From contig MU004243.1 in the NCBI GenBank assembly GCA_010405405.1, positions 243,340-307,339 on the forward strand: DNA of 64,000 nucleotides, written 5' to 3'. Position numbers and translations under genes: made by a program. Under the pieces are notes generated by a model, which saw only the letters and a program-made list of their open reading frames with translations, was not told the DNA's origin and did no database searches. The stretch's first letter is position 1, and every line of letters begins with the position of its first letter. Source of the DNA: Microthyrium microscopicum (lineage: Eukaryota; Ascomycota; Dothideomycetes; Microthyriales; Microthyriaceae). Below are positions 45,600 to 57,066 of the stretch, one piece after another.

Positions 45600-46750
45600 G
45601 GCTGCGGATATGAGGCGTGGCTTCGGTAGGTAATAAGGTGCTTTCTATAGCTTGAATGGTATATGGTGAAAGTCGAAACTGGTCTCTTCGTAAAATAACC
45701 AGGGTGATGAGATACAATCGTCGTGGGGGTCTGGGGGTGTTGAAGTATGTAGAAGGAAGCTTTGGTGACAGGAGCTAGGCGTCTTTAGTCAGGCCAACGC
45801 TTGGGTGCGGTGCTCGCGAGTCGCGCTTACGATTAGATCGATCTACAATGTAAAACACTAACTAGGACTAATTACCTCTAACTACCAGTGCCTTCTTTAC
45901 TACTTCATTGTTCTCATCCTCGTTTTATCGGTTTCCATCATACCCTGGGATATATGATGCGGTATTTGTCGAGTCGTATTGTCGAAATCAGTCCCATATC
46001 ACTGTGAACAGTGGGGAACTTGGACACTTTTGCCATACATCCAACTGCTCCGAGAGTGGTCTGATCAGGATGCGTTTGGAATCAAACAAGACATTGAGAC
46101 TTGGAATCGACCGCATATACGTCTTGGCCAGCAACTTTGCCAGCACATTAGGAGTAGGACCGTAGTTCGTTTCGGAAGATACGATATGCGAGCAAGGGTC
46201 ATCAATGGCCAACTTCAAGCAGACCAGAAAACTCCTTTGCTTTTGATTCATCGACTGTCGATGTGCCAAAAGTACTTTGCTGCAGGTGGTCATTGTTGGC
46301 CTCATACATGGCCTCGTACACGACTCTGATAACTACTCTTTTGAGATTATCACTGACAGGGAGGGGACTTCGTTTGCCTTTTCTTCGGATGCCTTGTTTC
46401 TCCAAACCACATCCGGTTCAACTAACATTGGTGCTGCATTATGGCTGAAGTAAAGGAAAGTTGTCCGCAAACCAAATCATTCGAAGGTCTAGAGCTCTTT
46501 TCCAGTCCTGCACCTTGCTGCGGGAAAGGTGTGCATGGCGGCTTACAACCACGTCTGGCATGAATTAGCTTGATAGTATTTCATACGGAGTTACGCCCGT
46601 CGTGGTGATCTTGAACCTTTTCGATTGCACCCGCTTATTCCCAAAAACACGTACGTTATACCCAACCTGACGAACTAGAATTTGACTGATTGAAACCCAA
46701 TCTAGATAGCATTGAGAATAGACTCTGTACCTCGAGTCTACCACCTGTGG
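45600..46750. other. Divergent intergenic region; possible 5' exon of the C2H2 gene
   Basis: About 1.15 kb. A 40-codon frame at 46441-46563 (MAEVKESCPQTKSFEG) could be an upstream exon or uORF of the zinc-finger gene, but no in-phase splice was settled. A plausible acceptor lies at 46702-46705. Confidence 0.35.
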
Positions 46751-48330
46751 ATGCCACAGGCTCACCCAAGCTTGCCGTTGCGGGGAATAGAGCTAGACTG
46801 CTACAAGTTCCACCCGCCAATTCAACAAATCGCCGACGACCGAGCTGTCTCTCCTCAAATCAGAAACTACTTTCCTCCAGACCAGGAATATCGTTATGAC
46901 CTGGAGGCCTGTCGTACGACCGGTAATGACGAAATCCTAGGCAGTCCCAACTCATCCTTGGAATACAACGATCGATCCAATGATACCAGTAACGCTCATT
47001 TTGGTCAACTAGCCTTGGACAGCTCGCCATACGCATGCATTTCTGATTTCTCTCAAAACAACCAAGCCAATTCTATTCCGCCAAATCACTTCTCGCTTTT
47101 TGATCATTCAGCACCTATTGTGCACTCGCAACCTCCTATTTCGCTTACTTGTCCTGGTTATTTCAATTTTCACGATGAATTTTATAAGCGACGGCCGTCT
47201 CATTCAGGCCGTCAATCGCGACATACTTCCTTTGTCAACAGCGCGCAATCAGGCGTAGGTTCGGCTGGTTACCCTTTTGAGCCTACCTTTAGCCCGCCAA
47301 ACGTTTGCCCTCATGTTCTGCTATCAAGTCCACCAGCGTGCGACGAACACAGCATCTCACAGGGTTGTTATGAACTAGCCTATGGCGATGATTTATTTGA
47401 TTTTTCAGCGTATATCAATTATGACAACTTCGACGAGCCTTTAGAAGAGCAGTGTTCAACGAAGGCCCAAGATGTCGATGCTAATGGTGATCTTGATATA
47501 GATGATGAGGTATGTCAAAAGTTAATCTTCATTGTCTCCAATATGTTCAATTGAGTTCTGATGGACTTAGCTATGCGTGGACGAACCTGAGACTAACAAA
47601 CGATCAGAACCCTGTTGACTACGACTCCATGGACTGCATGGATGACAGCTCGACTCTGATCTCATATGCTGGCACACCACAAGACTATATCTCCTGGGAA
47701 GATATCCAGCTTCAATCATCGCTTCCAGAGCAGTCGACGCCTGGGTCGGAATGCTCCAACTCGACGTGGAACGACTCCGCCACTTTGCCTTCATCGCCTA
47801 CACCTTTCGTGGACAACTATCCTAAGCCCAGGCGTTCGGTAGCTCGACCGACACTAATCCCAAGAGACCCAAAACCTGTCACTACTAGACAAGGACGTGG
47901 CAGAAATAATCCCAACTACATTTCCCCTCCACCTGCGAGTATAGATTTCGACGAAGAAGGCGAAATCAAGCACGGATGTCCGGATTGCTCTAAGAGCTTT
48001 GCCAAGCATCATCAATACAGCAAGCACTACAACACCCACTCCCGTCCATATAAATGCAAACATGTGGACTGTGATAGCCATACCAAGGGCTTTGCGGTGC
48101 GTCGAGATCGTGATCGGCATGAGAAAACTCGACATGGACCTGCTGGTTCTAACAACGAACTTCCAATGGATTGTTTCTGTCCTTACTCGGCTTGTCGACG
48201 ATCTAAAAAGGGCAACGGTGGCTTTTTCAGTCGACGAGATAACTTGTTACGACACCTGCAACGAGTTCATAAAGAGCCTTGCCAACAGCCACAAGGGAAA
48301 GCCCGCTCACCCAATAACTGCGGCCCGTAG
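46751..48330 (+). CDS. C2H2 zinc-finger transcription factor
   Basis: Two exons, 46751-47509 and 47608-48330; 493 residues from the Met at 46751 (MPQAHPSLPLRGIELD). The frame stays open upstream to 46706 behind a TAG, so the true start may lie in an earlier exon. The join reads DLDIDDENPVDYDSMD. The N-terminal two-thirds is Ser/Pro/Asn/Asp-rich without a fold. The C-terminus has three C2H2 units: CPDCSKSFAKHHQYSKHYNT with H, CKHVDCDSHTKGF..RDRHEKTRH, and CPYSACRRSKKGNGGFFSR ... HLQRVH. The last unit (CPYxxCxRSxxGxGFxRxDN) is a recurrent fungal type. Targets are unknown. The 98-base intron carries stops, so it must be removed. Confidence 0.75.
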
Positions 48331-48591
48331 TTCGCGCTCTATTCTTCTGTCCCCTTTGTCTCTTCGCTCACTACCTCCTAACTTTCTTTTGTATCTGTGC
48401 GATCGTTCGAGACTATCTCCAACATTCATTCTTATCTTTACTTTGTAATGAAACACAGTCACTACAACACAATTGCCAAGCTTCAATGAACATCATCGTG
48501 TGAAATACTCTTCCAGCTTACATAAAAGCTACGAGTGATCTTCGTGATTACGCGCCTTACAATTCCCTACATTTATACAATGACTCCTCTC

Positions 48592-50018
48592 TCAAGAGTC
48601 TCGTCCTCCGCCAGTGAGCCAGCCCAAGAGCCCACCACTGGGACTACCACCAGCCTGAGGTCCAGTCGGACTAGTCATCTCCAATCCACCACTCTTTCCC
48701 TTTCCACCACGCTGACTCTCCTTTCCTCTCCAGCCCGGATCCAGCTCCCTATCCGGCCCACCCACAGTCTGCGCCGTAGGAGTCTCCGCATACGTCCCAT
48801 CACAGTACATCACCCAGCCTCCCAAATCCAGCTTCTTAACCGCAGTACTAAACATCGCACCAACCGTACTATTCGGCAAATACGGGAATCCAAAATTATT
48901 CTGCAAACAATAATAGCTCAGAATATCCGCACTGCTCAGATTTGCCCAGTTCTTGTACACGCTCTGAATGCTCGGTGCTCCACGGCTAAACAGGCTGGGG
49001 GAGTTGACGTTGACGTACTCGAAATGGAATACGGGCTTGCCTTTCGCGAGGAAAGGTACGTAGAGCATACATCCATCTTCGTCGGTGGAGTAGGTGGCGC
49101 ATTCTTCGTTGACGGCGAATTCGATAAAGTCGGTGACGTTGGCGAGGATGGACTCGGCGTTTTTCATACCGACTGCCATGCCGTAGTAGTGGGCTTCGGC
49201 GGAGAGGTTGCGAAGGTAGTCGACGGAGTCTGCTTCGGTTAGGGGTGGTGTGAAGCCGCCGCCGCGTTCAAAGTCGTCGTTGAAAGGATCTAGTATAGCG
49301 TTAGATGGTATGATTTCCCTTGGGAAGTTTGGAGTTTTACGTACCGACGTTATCGGGGTCAATGCCGTCGCAGCCCTTGTCGTAGGCCATTTTGATGCGA
49401 TCTTGCATCAATCTCCAGACTGTAGGACTGCGGAGGTTTAGATAGCGTTCGCCTTTCCATTTTGGCATGACATCGCCTAGGTCGGACTTGGGGATGGTGA
49501 GGAAGTCAGGACGCCATGATTCGGAGCCGCCAACCTGGGATTATGATCAGTTACTTGTTCATTCTTTTGTGACGAGAAACTGACTGAGAGGTAACATATC
49601 ACTCTCTTTCCATTTGCGTGTAGAACATCAATGGTTTGTTTTGTGGTATCAAAGAGATCCAAATCCCAGATATCAGCCTGCTCGGGAGTAACTCTTGAGA
49701 ATTGTGTCAATTGAGCTACCTACGAGTTTGTTAGCCAGAGTTACGAAAGACAATTCTGCCAGATCAGCCCTAGAGATGTAATTATTGTGAACATACCCGT
49801 CGATCAAGAATAACCTGAACCTTCTGCCCAATCTGCGGTTTCCAAACCGGCCCACCAATCCTCGGACCAGAAACAGGTGCTGCCGGTCGAATCTGGCGAG
49901 TCATCAACTGTCGCGGCTTATACGCCTGAGCATCATATATATTTTCCTCCAAATCCACATTAGATGCCGAAACACCTACAGCCGCCAAACAGGCCTGCAA
50001 AAACAAAAGACTCCGCAT
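48592..50018 (-). CDS. Secreted GH114 endo-alpha-1,4-polygalactosaminidase-like enzyme
   Basis: Four exons: 50018-49797, 49719-49585, 49534-49345, 49289-48592; 414 residues. Introns of 77, 50 and 55 bases keep frame. MRSLLFLQACLAAVGVSA is a signal peptide. The core has DLDLFDTTKQTIDVLHANGK, RVICYLSVGGSESWRPDF, GERYLNLRSPTVWRLMQDRI and GCDGIDPDNVDPF, the GH114 (TIM-barrel) pattern with the catalytic-type Asp residues. GH114 enzymes cleave galactosaminogalactan, the fungal wall and biofilm polymer, so the role may be remodelling of the fungus's own matrix. The C-terminal tail after residue 360 is Gly/Ser-rich and disordered. The start is set by the ATG just after the TTG-led frame. Confidence 0.88.
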
Positions 50019-50865
50019 CTTCAAAAGTCTTGGAAAACGAGAGTATATGGGTCAACAACACAAAAAGGAGCGTAGTGTAGTTTAACAGGCACACGACCGC
50101 ATTTATGAAACAATTATAGCATCTGTGAACCGAGCAGAAAAAATATACCTTATAGTGTCCATTACGTCAAATCTGCTATAGATCTCAATATCGATCTCAA
50201 TCTAGGGTAAACCGAGATCCCCCTTTCAAAATGTCCGCTAGGAGCGGTCCGCCCATGTAAGTTTTTCTTTCTCGAAGCAAAGTTTTGTAGTCCATCACCA
50301 GACTCGGGTGACCGATCCGCTGTTTACCTGAGCTTCTCCAGGATAACTTTAATAGGCGATTGGATAGAATACAGCGTATGCACTGACGATCAATATAAGC
50401 ATATATCGATCTTGACGCATCGATCGAGGGGCTAACTGTGATTGATGGCAGTCTCCACACTATAGCAAAATAGGTCAAAAGTTTGATATATATAGCGCCG
50501 TGGGATAGGAGCGGCGATGTAGTTTGCCGACGAATTTGGGGTCGAGCAATATGACTGCAACGGGGTAAATTAATATACAAGAGGTTGTTTAAGGCAAAGA
50601 TCGACGCGTAAGCTTTCCTTGGCTGTAGTTTGATGCGAGAAGATCCCCTTGTACCTTGGACAGAGCACTTTGGAATAATGGCAAGGCTGAAAATTTCTGC
50701 GTAGTGTTGTTCCTGGATCTGGAGATCGTTAGAGTGTGATTCCCCGAGACGCACAAATGGTGAAGCATTTGTTGGAAATGTAAAACCAACGATCAGAATA
50801 TCTGATGCTAGTATGTATGTCGTTTAGCCATTTTATACAGATGCAATAGTATGTACAACAATTAC
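50019..50865. other. Intergenic region; odd open frame but no gene called
   Basis: About 850 bases between two minus-strand genes. A minus-strand frame is open for 185 codons (50754-50197) but lacks an early ATG and family signal. Near 50226 the string CAAAATGTCC also occurs in the 22.2-kb MITE ends; this may be an old element remnant. Repeated ATCTCAATATCGATCTCAAT lies at 50182-50201. Confidence 0.35.
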
Positions 50866-52937
50866 TCAGCTTTTTCCTCCATTCTTGGGTGACTTCTTCT
50901 CTTTCAAGAGTTGAGATATCATATCCTTGAGCTCATCAACTTCCTTCTTTAATTTCCTCATCTCAATAATCGCACCATCAACTTCGACATTCGGTTTCGT
51001 GGCTTCCACCTTCTTGGCCCAACCGTCTTCTTCAAAGTCGCATTCGCCTGCTAGTTGCTCCCACTCCTCAATAGTGTCGTCGTCTTCGGCACTACGACGA
51101 CGATTTGACTTGACAACATGTGCTGCGCGGGTTTCCACTGCGGCAGTAATGAAAAGAAGTGGCGAGTATATCTGCGACGAGTCAGTGAACAATATGTAGT
51201 GAACATAGGTGTAACGTACTGTGGCCATGATGTAGTCATTCAATCTTTCATATGCTTTCTTCGACATCCACCACTCCAACGGTAAGATCAAGAAGAAAAT
51301 CTCAATGAGGTTGAAAGCTATAAAGATTAGCATGATAACTTGACATATTTAAGAAAACTTACGAGGAATGAACACATTCTCATCTGGTGCTCTGACAAAC
51401 TGTAGTGTCTTTTGAGCAAACAGAGCCAGATACTCATCAGTAGCATTGTCAGTAATATCCTCGTAGGCACTGTTGTAGAGCGCAATAAGGATATTGAGCA
51501 AAATGACCATGACGACAAATGTATAGATATAATACAAAATCAAGCCAAAAGGTGGTGCATAGCTGTCAAATCCGTCAAATTCCGGGCTAGTCATGATGGC
51601 GTTTAGCATGGCTTTTGTCACAAACTTGACGGCTGTGAGCTCATTATCAACCTGATCGAGCCCGACAAATGCTTGGAGAAAACCCAAGCAGATGACAACC
51701 AGCAAGGCGAAGAAGATGAGAGATTCTCGCATCATTCGAGATATGACGATGATCATGGCGCCAATGAAACGGACCGTGTCGAGATATAGCAGCAATCGAC
51801 CCCAAAAGAGTGGCGCACAGCATGCTAAGAAGTTGTAGCTGAGGACGTTGAATTTGGCTCTATCGTCTGAATCTGCTGCGTTACCGAGAGCGACCATTCG
51901 AAGGACAAATGAGACCATCAGGAGCAGGTATAATGTGGAGTTGAAGATATTCCTGTATATGTCAATATCGTGGCCAGCAAAACAGTCTGACTGGTACGTA
52001 CCAGAATTGTATGTAATTCAACCCAATCTTGAACAACTTTCCAAATTCGTCGCACATGAATCCGAGGGTGAAGATGTAGAGCAGTCCTTCAATCGCATCC
52101 AAATCACCACTAGGATTGATGGTGTTGATGGCTCCGGTGTAAAATGCGAGGTACAAGACCGATATTATGATCTGCATGGCATTTTGGTATACCGGAACAC
52201 GCATGCGATCAGGGTCCAGATGTTTCCAGTACGATGTATTAGATCGTGCCTTGTACTGAATGAACCGCGCTGGGTCGTCGGGGTCTTGCATAATCCAGCC
52301 TCGATATAGGTATGAAATGCACTTCTGATAGCCAGAGGAACCAATGACACGCAACGCATGTAAGTCGACTGCTTTCTCGACCGCATTGGCTGGTGCAGTC
52401 TCTTCCATGTCGATGATAATCGAGTATCGTTTAAGCAGAACTTCTTCCATTAGATAGTCCAGGTCTTCTTCTGCCTCAATAATCTCCTTTGCTATAACTT
52501 CGCAGGCCGTTGCACGTACGAGGTGCAGATCAGCGTCCCAGAGCTCGAGAATTGCCTGGCGCTTGAACCATTTTTTGACCATCATGAGACAGAAGATGAC
52601 AGCTCCCTTGTGCTCGCTTCCCCCGGCCGATTTGGCGGTCTCAATAACTCCTTCAGTGATGACATTGCTGTGGGGTTGGGTAACGCGTTCTTCGTCGAGT
52701 TCGCAGGGTATTACGACCTCGATTTGGTGCTTTAGTCGCAAAGCTATTATTGTGACCTCTTTGGCTGGTATCGCAGAGGGTGGAATTCGTTCGCGGCGTG
52801 TAGGGAGCACTAGACGATGGTCAGCTCCTGATTTGAAGCGATAAAAATAGCATGATCATACGAGACTGCATCTGCGCCCGCAACTCGGGGCCATTGCCTG
52901 ATTTGAATGGATTGAGAAAACTCCAATTGATCGACAT
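50866..52937 (-). CDS. YVC1: Vacuolar TRP-type cation channel YVC1 (TRPY1)
   Basis: Five exons: 52937-52862, 52809-52002, 51952-51363, 51317-51220, 51171-50866; 625 residues. The lead MSINWSFLNPFKSGNGPELR joins to LLPTRRERIPPSAIPAKEVT. The cytosolic N-domain (to about residue 210) precedes six membrane spans. Exon 3 carries the pore and S6: AMLNAIMTSPEFDGFDSYAP, then ILYYIYTFVVMVILLNILIA and LYNSAYEDI. The C-terminus is acidic (SAEDDDTIEEWEQLAGECDF), then a coiled coil (MRKLKKEVDELKDMISQLLK). YVC1 releases vacuolar Ca2+ on hyperosmotic shock or stretch. The last intron is 48 bases, a multiple of three without a stop. Confidence 0.93.
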
Positions 52938-53787
52938 GATTGTTGTGCTCGCAAAGCTCAAGCTCGCTGCGACCTCACCTGGGAGCTCGAAAAGCTAGAT
53001 CTTCAGATCTGGCGGCTGAAGATCAGTGACGTAATGGTATGGTAAGGTGTAGGCCCCGCACAGTTTCAATCGTCCACAGACTACCCAGGTACGCGTTGAA
53101 CAGATACCAAAGAATCGGATTGTTTCAATTGATGAAGTTTGAAGAAAGTAAAAGTCTGAAAAAACTGATTGTTCAAAGTCAAGAAATACGCCAAATTCCC
53201 CACTTGTGCCAACCTCCAAGTTACATCCTAGCGCGAGCTTCCAACTTCCTGCTTCATGCACGATTGCCGAGAGGTCAAATGAAATCATCTTCGACATACT
53301 ACCTTAGTGATATATTTGACCTTGGAAGAACATTATGCTGACCCATTGATAAAAGGCTTGGTCTGGCCTTCGCTTGCGCTGAGTCTGGCTCTCATCCTGA
53401 TGTACCACCGAGTGTGATCTACCTGGTACGCTCACAACCTTACTCTTTAACGACTTCCAAAAGCGAACGAACCTGCTCTTATCAATGATCATTTACATGG
53501 TCTCGCGTCAGCGACAGCATGAGACCAACAGTGGCTACAACAGCACCTTTAATCTAGCCTTGGACATATTCCCATTGAATATACAGACCATATTTAAAGA
53601 CATAGCGTGTCGGCCGAGAGTCAACCACTTGTTTTCAAACGACAGAGGCTTATGATGGTATGAGCGAACTCTGTCAAACTGATAGACTGTGTATAAGTAT
53701 AGGATAGCTAAAATAATGAGAAGTAAGAATATCATATCAAAGTGATGGCCAACCATGCTCCACGCTTAACAGCAATCCAACCCAAGT
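52938..53787. other. Intergenic region, nothing recognised
   Basis: About 850 bases holding the YVC1 promoter and the 3' flank of the next gene. Short open frames have no family signal. Confidence 0.4.
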
Positions 53788-54632
53788 TCAATAAGTCAAA
53801 CTCACACACCGATCATTCCACTCCCTAAAATCGCCCTTGACAAGATTCTCAAACATCCAGAATCCAACATCAGCCCGCCTCACGCCATATCCAATCGCCG
53901 GACCAATTCCACCCGGCCCAGGAGCCAGAACGTGTCTGTCCCAGCCCATGCGCACCTTATTCAATCCTTTTCCCTCTCCATCCATCAGAAGAGACGGTCG
54001 GATGACTGTATATCCAGCAAGCACTGATGGGCTTTGCTTGGCAGCAGTAACGACGATCTTTTCCATCGCCTCCTTGTCCGCGTGCGGATCGTGGAGCATG
54101 ACTTTGTAGAGCGGATACATGGCCCATGGCAAGTCGCGATTTGGTGTGTTTGGCATACCTGTTGAGCCGAGTACCACGATGTGCGGTTTGACGGCTAGAT
54201 TGTCTCCTTCTTCTTGGAGAGCGGTGATGATGTTTTTGGCAGTATCTTCACAAATTGTCGGTTGATCGAGGCCGAATGGGCGGATGAGGTTGGGCCGTAT
54301 TGTTGGTGTGCCGCCCACGCCGGATATGACGAGTGCTGGTGCGTAGACGAGGACTTGTTTGATTGATGCGAGGTCCGTTACGTTTCCAGTGACAATGGTG
54401 AGATATTGGTCTATTGTTGATTGGGAAATTGAATGTGGGGCCTCTGTGAGGAGTTTGCTGAGCTTTGCTGGTGTTCGTACGACTGATAGTATCAGCAAGA
54501 ATGGTCAGGATGCAGCATTGGAATGAACGTACAAGCAATGCATGGATATCCGGCATTGAGTGCGTGGACGAGAGTGTTCAAGGCACAACCGCCGGTAGCA
54601 CCGAAGAAAGCAACTGTTGGTTTCATGGACAT
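53788..54632 (-). CDS. NAD(P)-binding Rossmann (NmrA/atypical SDR-like) protein
   Basis: Two exons, 54632-54533 and 54482-53788; 264 residues, a 50-base intron. The N-terminus MKPTVAFFGATGGCALNTLV has the GATGGxxxxxLV nucleotide-binding loop of atypical short-chain dehydrogenases; VTGNVTDLASIKQVL gives the acidic turn and HIVVLGSTGMPN the third strand. YTVIRPSLLMDGEGKG is the typical 'RP' substrate-side motif, and the protein ends in ..CVSLTY, common among fungal relatives of about 260 residues. The catalytic YxxxK is not evident, so it may sense or bind NAD(P) rather than reduce a substrate. Function unknown. Confidence 0.8.
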
Positions 54633-55318
54633 GTTGAAGATTGATTGAGATCTTGTTTTTGTTAGTTCTGGGAGTTGTTCAAAAGCTAGGTTGAAAGTGT
54701 GCGAAATTTAGTTGTGATGGTTTGATAGTGACATAGGAAGTTGTGAAGGAGATGCATTATTTATATCTATGGAAAGAATCTATGATTGACATCGCGTCGG
54801 AGCATCAGACCGTATTCAGATCAACATCTATTGAACATTGGGGACTGATGTTGCATTAAGGTACGGAACCGGATAGTTTGGTGGTTGGAGAAGCAAGTCA
54901 AAGGTGTCCGATAGCCAGCCGAGCAGTTGGCATTATTGAGGCTCAGTAGGTAGTTGGAGCGAGCCATGACCGTTACTGCACATCTGAGTACAGGGGATCA
55001 AACCACAACAGGTTAGTTGGTTCTCAAACTTACTCAAGGAGGTTAATGACAGCGCTCCTGGGCGGAGGTTGACAAAGGACAGGACCGAAAAGAGCGCGAG
55101 GAGAGTCGGAGCAATGACTCTCCGATCCCATTTCCATAGGTACTTACTTCTAGTCCGTGCGCTCCCCATTCATTCACGTTAACGTCCTGAAAGCTGCAAT
55201 TGTCAACTGTAGAACATGGTCACATAATCGTCGGCGATAGGTTCGAAAGTCAAAAGATACCTAGGTAGGTAGGTACCTGGCTTCTTGCTATCTACAGTCT
55301 CCCCCCAAGCTGCGCGCC
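54633..55318. other. Intergenic region with a short AGGT tandem tract
   Basis: About 690 bases. It holds the promoter of the NAD(P)-binding gene and, at 55262-55277, a short (AGGT)n tract (TAGGTAGGTAGGTACC). No gene is seen. Confidence 0.35.
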
Positions 55319-55557
55319 ATGAATGGAAGCCAGATCTTTCCGCAGGAACAGCTCGTCAAGCACATTCTGGCAGACGCAAGCTCAAGGTATGATATGTGCT
55401 AGATGGTGTTGAATGCAATAGCAATTGATTTCTTGCGGAAACTCAAACAGTCCTGGCCTATCACTGATTGACTTGCTTGTTGGCGGAGCGAGAGTGGATT
55501 CGTTCAATACCTTTCCAGCTGAAAGGAAGCCATACTTTCCCCTCGCTCTAGATCATT
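55319..55557 (+). pseudogene. Truncated fungal transcription-factor-like fragment
   Basis: Two segments, 55319-55386 and 55451-55557, splice in frame (64-base intron, donor GTATGA, acceptor ACAG) to MNGSQIFPQEQLVKHILADA, then PGLSLIDLLVGGARVDSFNT and FPAERKPYFPLALDH. 'GAARxDxFxTxP....PYxxxLxDH' is the way many fungal Zn2Cys6-type or Fungal_trans_2 proteins start. After 55557 no long continuation follows; the frame dies within about 20 codons with any splice I can see. It looks like the remnant 5' part of such a gene; a short expressed protein is possible. Confidence 0.35.
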
Positions 55558-55956
55558 GTTAGTTACATTACACGATAAGGTCGGAGCGCCTCATCGATCG
55601 CTACAGACATTACGAGCCTCACAGTGACAAGTGTCAGTTGTATGAAAGAGTAGATAGGTTGAGTAAACGTTGCAGGTGGTCGACTGATTCGTTGTCTGCT
55701 CACTTTCTTTGTCTACTGTTCGGTTCAGATGTTTTGTTCATTCATTGTATTTGGACTACAAAGGTGCTTCTGTGAGGTAGCATAAAGCAGTCAACATGAG
55801 CCTTAACAATGAAATTGAGGGCTGTCGTCTTCGCTAAAAAAATCATTATGCATGCCATAGTAGATCGATCATAAAACGTCGTCGAGTACAGTCAATGGAG
55901 ACATAGACAACATTCCCGGACTTATCAAGTGACAGTAGAAAACAAATATAATCATC
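55558..55956. other. Upstream region of the distant array relative
   Basis: About 400 bases without a recognised feature. Confidence 0.35.
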
Positions 55957-56844
55957 ATGTCTAACGCATACACTCTTCGAGGATACAACATTGACTCTGT
56001 CATCCCAGAGACTCGTGACATTACAGTATCCAACCACCGCAACGCCGGACTTCTCCAATTGCCTCCAGACGTCCGTCTATGCATCTACGACGCTCTTGTC
56101 GAAAGGTTCAGCACCCGCCACAACTCCAAGACCATAAAGTCACAGCCCCTGAAGGTGCTAGCCTCCACCTGTCGAAGCCTATATGTTGAAACTCGTCCCT
56201 ACACTCTACGACGGACAATTGTTGACGTCAAGGTTCCCATGAGACAACTTGACCATTCCATCAGAGCTGCGCGCACAGTCACAAGGACTATAAGCCGCCT
56301 CAAAGCCCTGCCAGGCGGTGAAGACGTCCACGCAGACATAACCCACCTGACCGTCCGTCTCATCCACGAGAAGAACGTCCCCGGCGCCATAAACCGCGCA
56401 TTCGGCGAATTATGCGCCTGCCCAAACCGAGAGATTGGAGAACCCTGCTACAAGCCCGTAGAATCAGTTGCAGCAGTGCTAGTCCTCGCTCTAGTAACGC
56501 TCCTCCCGAGGCTGCGGCAACTAATCGTGATGATACCAGCAAAGCTTGGCGACACCGTTGATGGGCTATGCGCTTATAACCATCATCGCGTGGTGGACAG
56601 GTTTGCGGAGAGGATTGAGTATGCTCTTGGGCCTACGGTTGACGGGGGACGGAATGTTCGCGTGCACGTAACATATCCAGTGAAACGGCCTGAGGGCAAG
56701 TTTCCGCTGCATATGTTCACGGAATCGGTATGGGTCGGAAACAGTGAGAGGAATGCGAGAGACGTGCTCACTATCACTGTTATGACAAACTCGAGGTATA
56801 ATGTTGGTCCATATCATTGTCACCGTCTGATAGACTTGCCATAG
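55957..56844 (+). CDS. Intronless LPxxxR (F-box/2EXR-like) protein, relative of the array
   Basis: One exon, 295 residues, starting MSNAYTLRGYNIDSVIPETR. It has DITVSNHRNAGLLQLPPDVR followed by LCIYDALVERF, and KVLASTCRSLYVETRPYTLR, the same order as array copies A to F (DITV.N...FLRLPPEIRxxIYDxL ... LSTCRTIY). The C-terminal half differs: PKRPEGKFPLHM and a Cys pair CACPNREIGEPCY. It lies 31 kb from the array, on the other strand, and lacks the introns shared by all array copies, so it is either an older branch or a retroposed-like copy. The frame is intact. Function unknown. Confidence 0.7.
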   Translation: MSNAYTLRGYNIDSVIPETRDITVSNHRNAGLLQLPPDVRLCIYDALVERFSTRHNSKTIKSQPLKVLASTCRSLYVETRPYTLRRTIVDVKVPMRQLDHSIRAARTVTRTISRLKALPGGEDVHADITHLTVRLIHEKNVPGAINRAFGELCACPNREIGEPCYKPVESVAAVLVLALVTLLPRLRQLIVMIPAKLGDTVDGLCAYNHHRVVDRFAERIEYALGPTVDGGRNVRVHVTYPVKRPEGKFPLHMFTESVWVGNSERNARDVLTITVMTNSRYNVGPYHCHRLIDLP

Positions 56845-57066
56845 GCGACTGCTAGATGTGTCTTCGAAACACGAACATGGTTCGACCAAGCGTTGTCTGG
56901 TTTCGTGCCTAGAGCCCGATTGTAAGTTGATAGTACAATATTACTTTTTTCTTTGCATACCTTGACCTTCTATCATCATTAATTCGCCACATGATACATT
57001 CATGTGATGCTTTCGTTAATCTTGTCTTTATAATCCATAATCATACAAACATCATCTCCCCATCCC

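Noticed and set aside
50197-50754. Minus-strand open frame of 185 codons
   Set aside because: It starts at GTG with no early ATG, has no domain or splice logic, and the composition looks non-coding. Kept only as a possible old element remnant.
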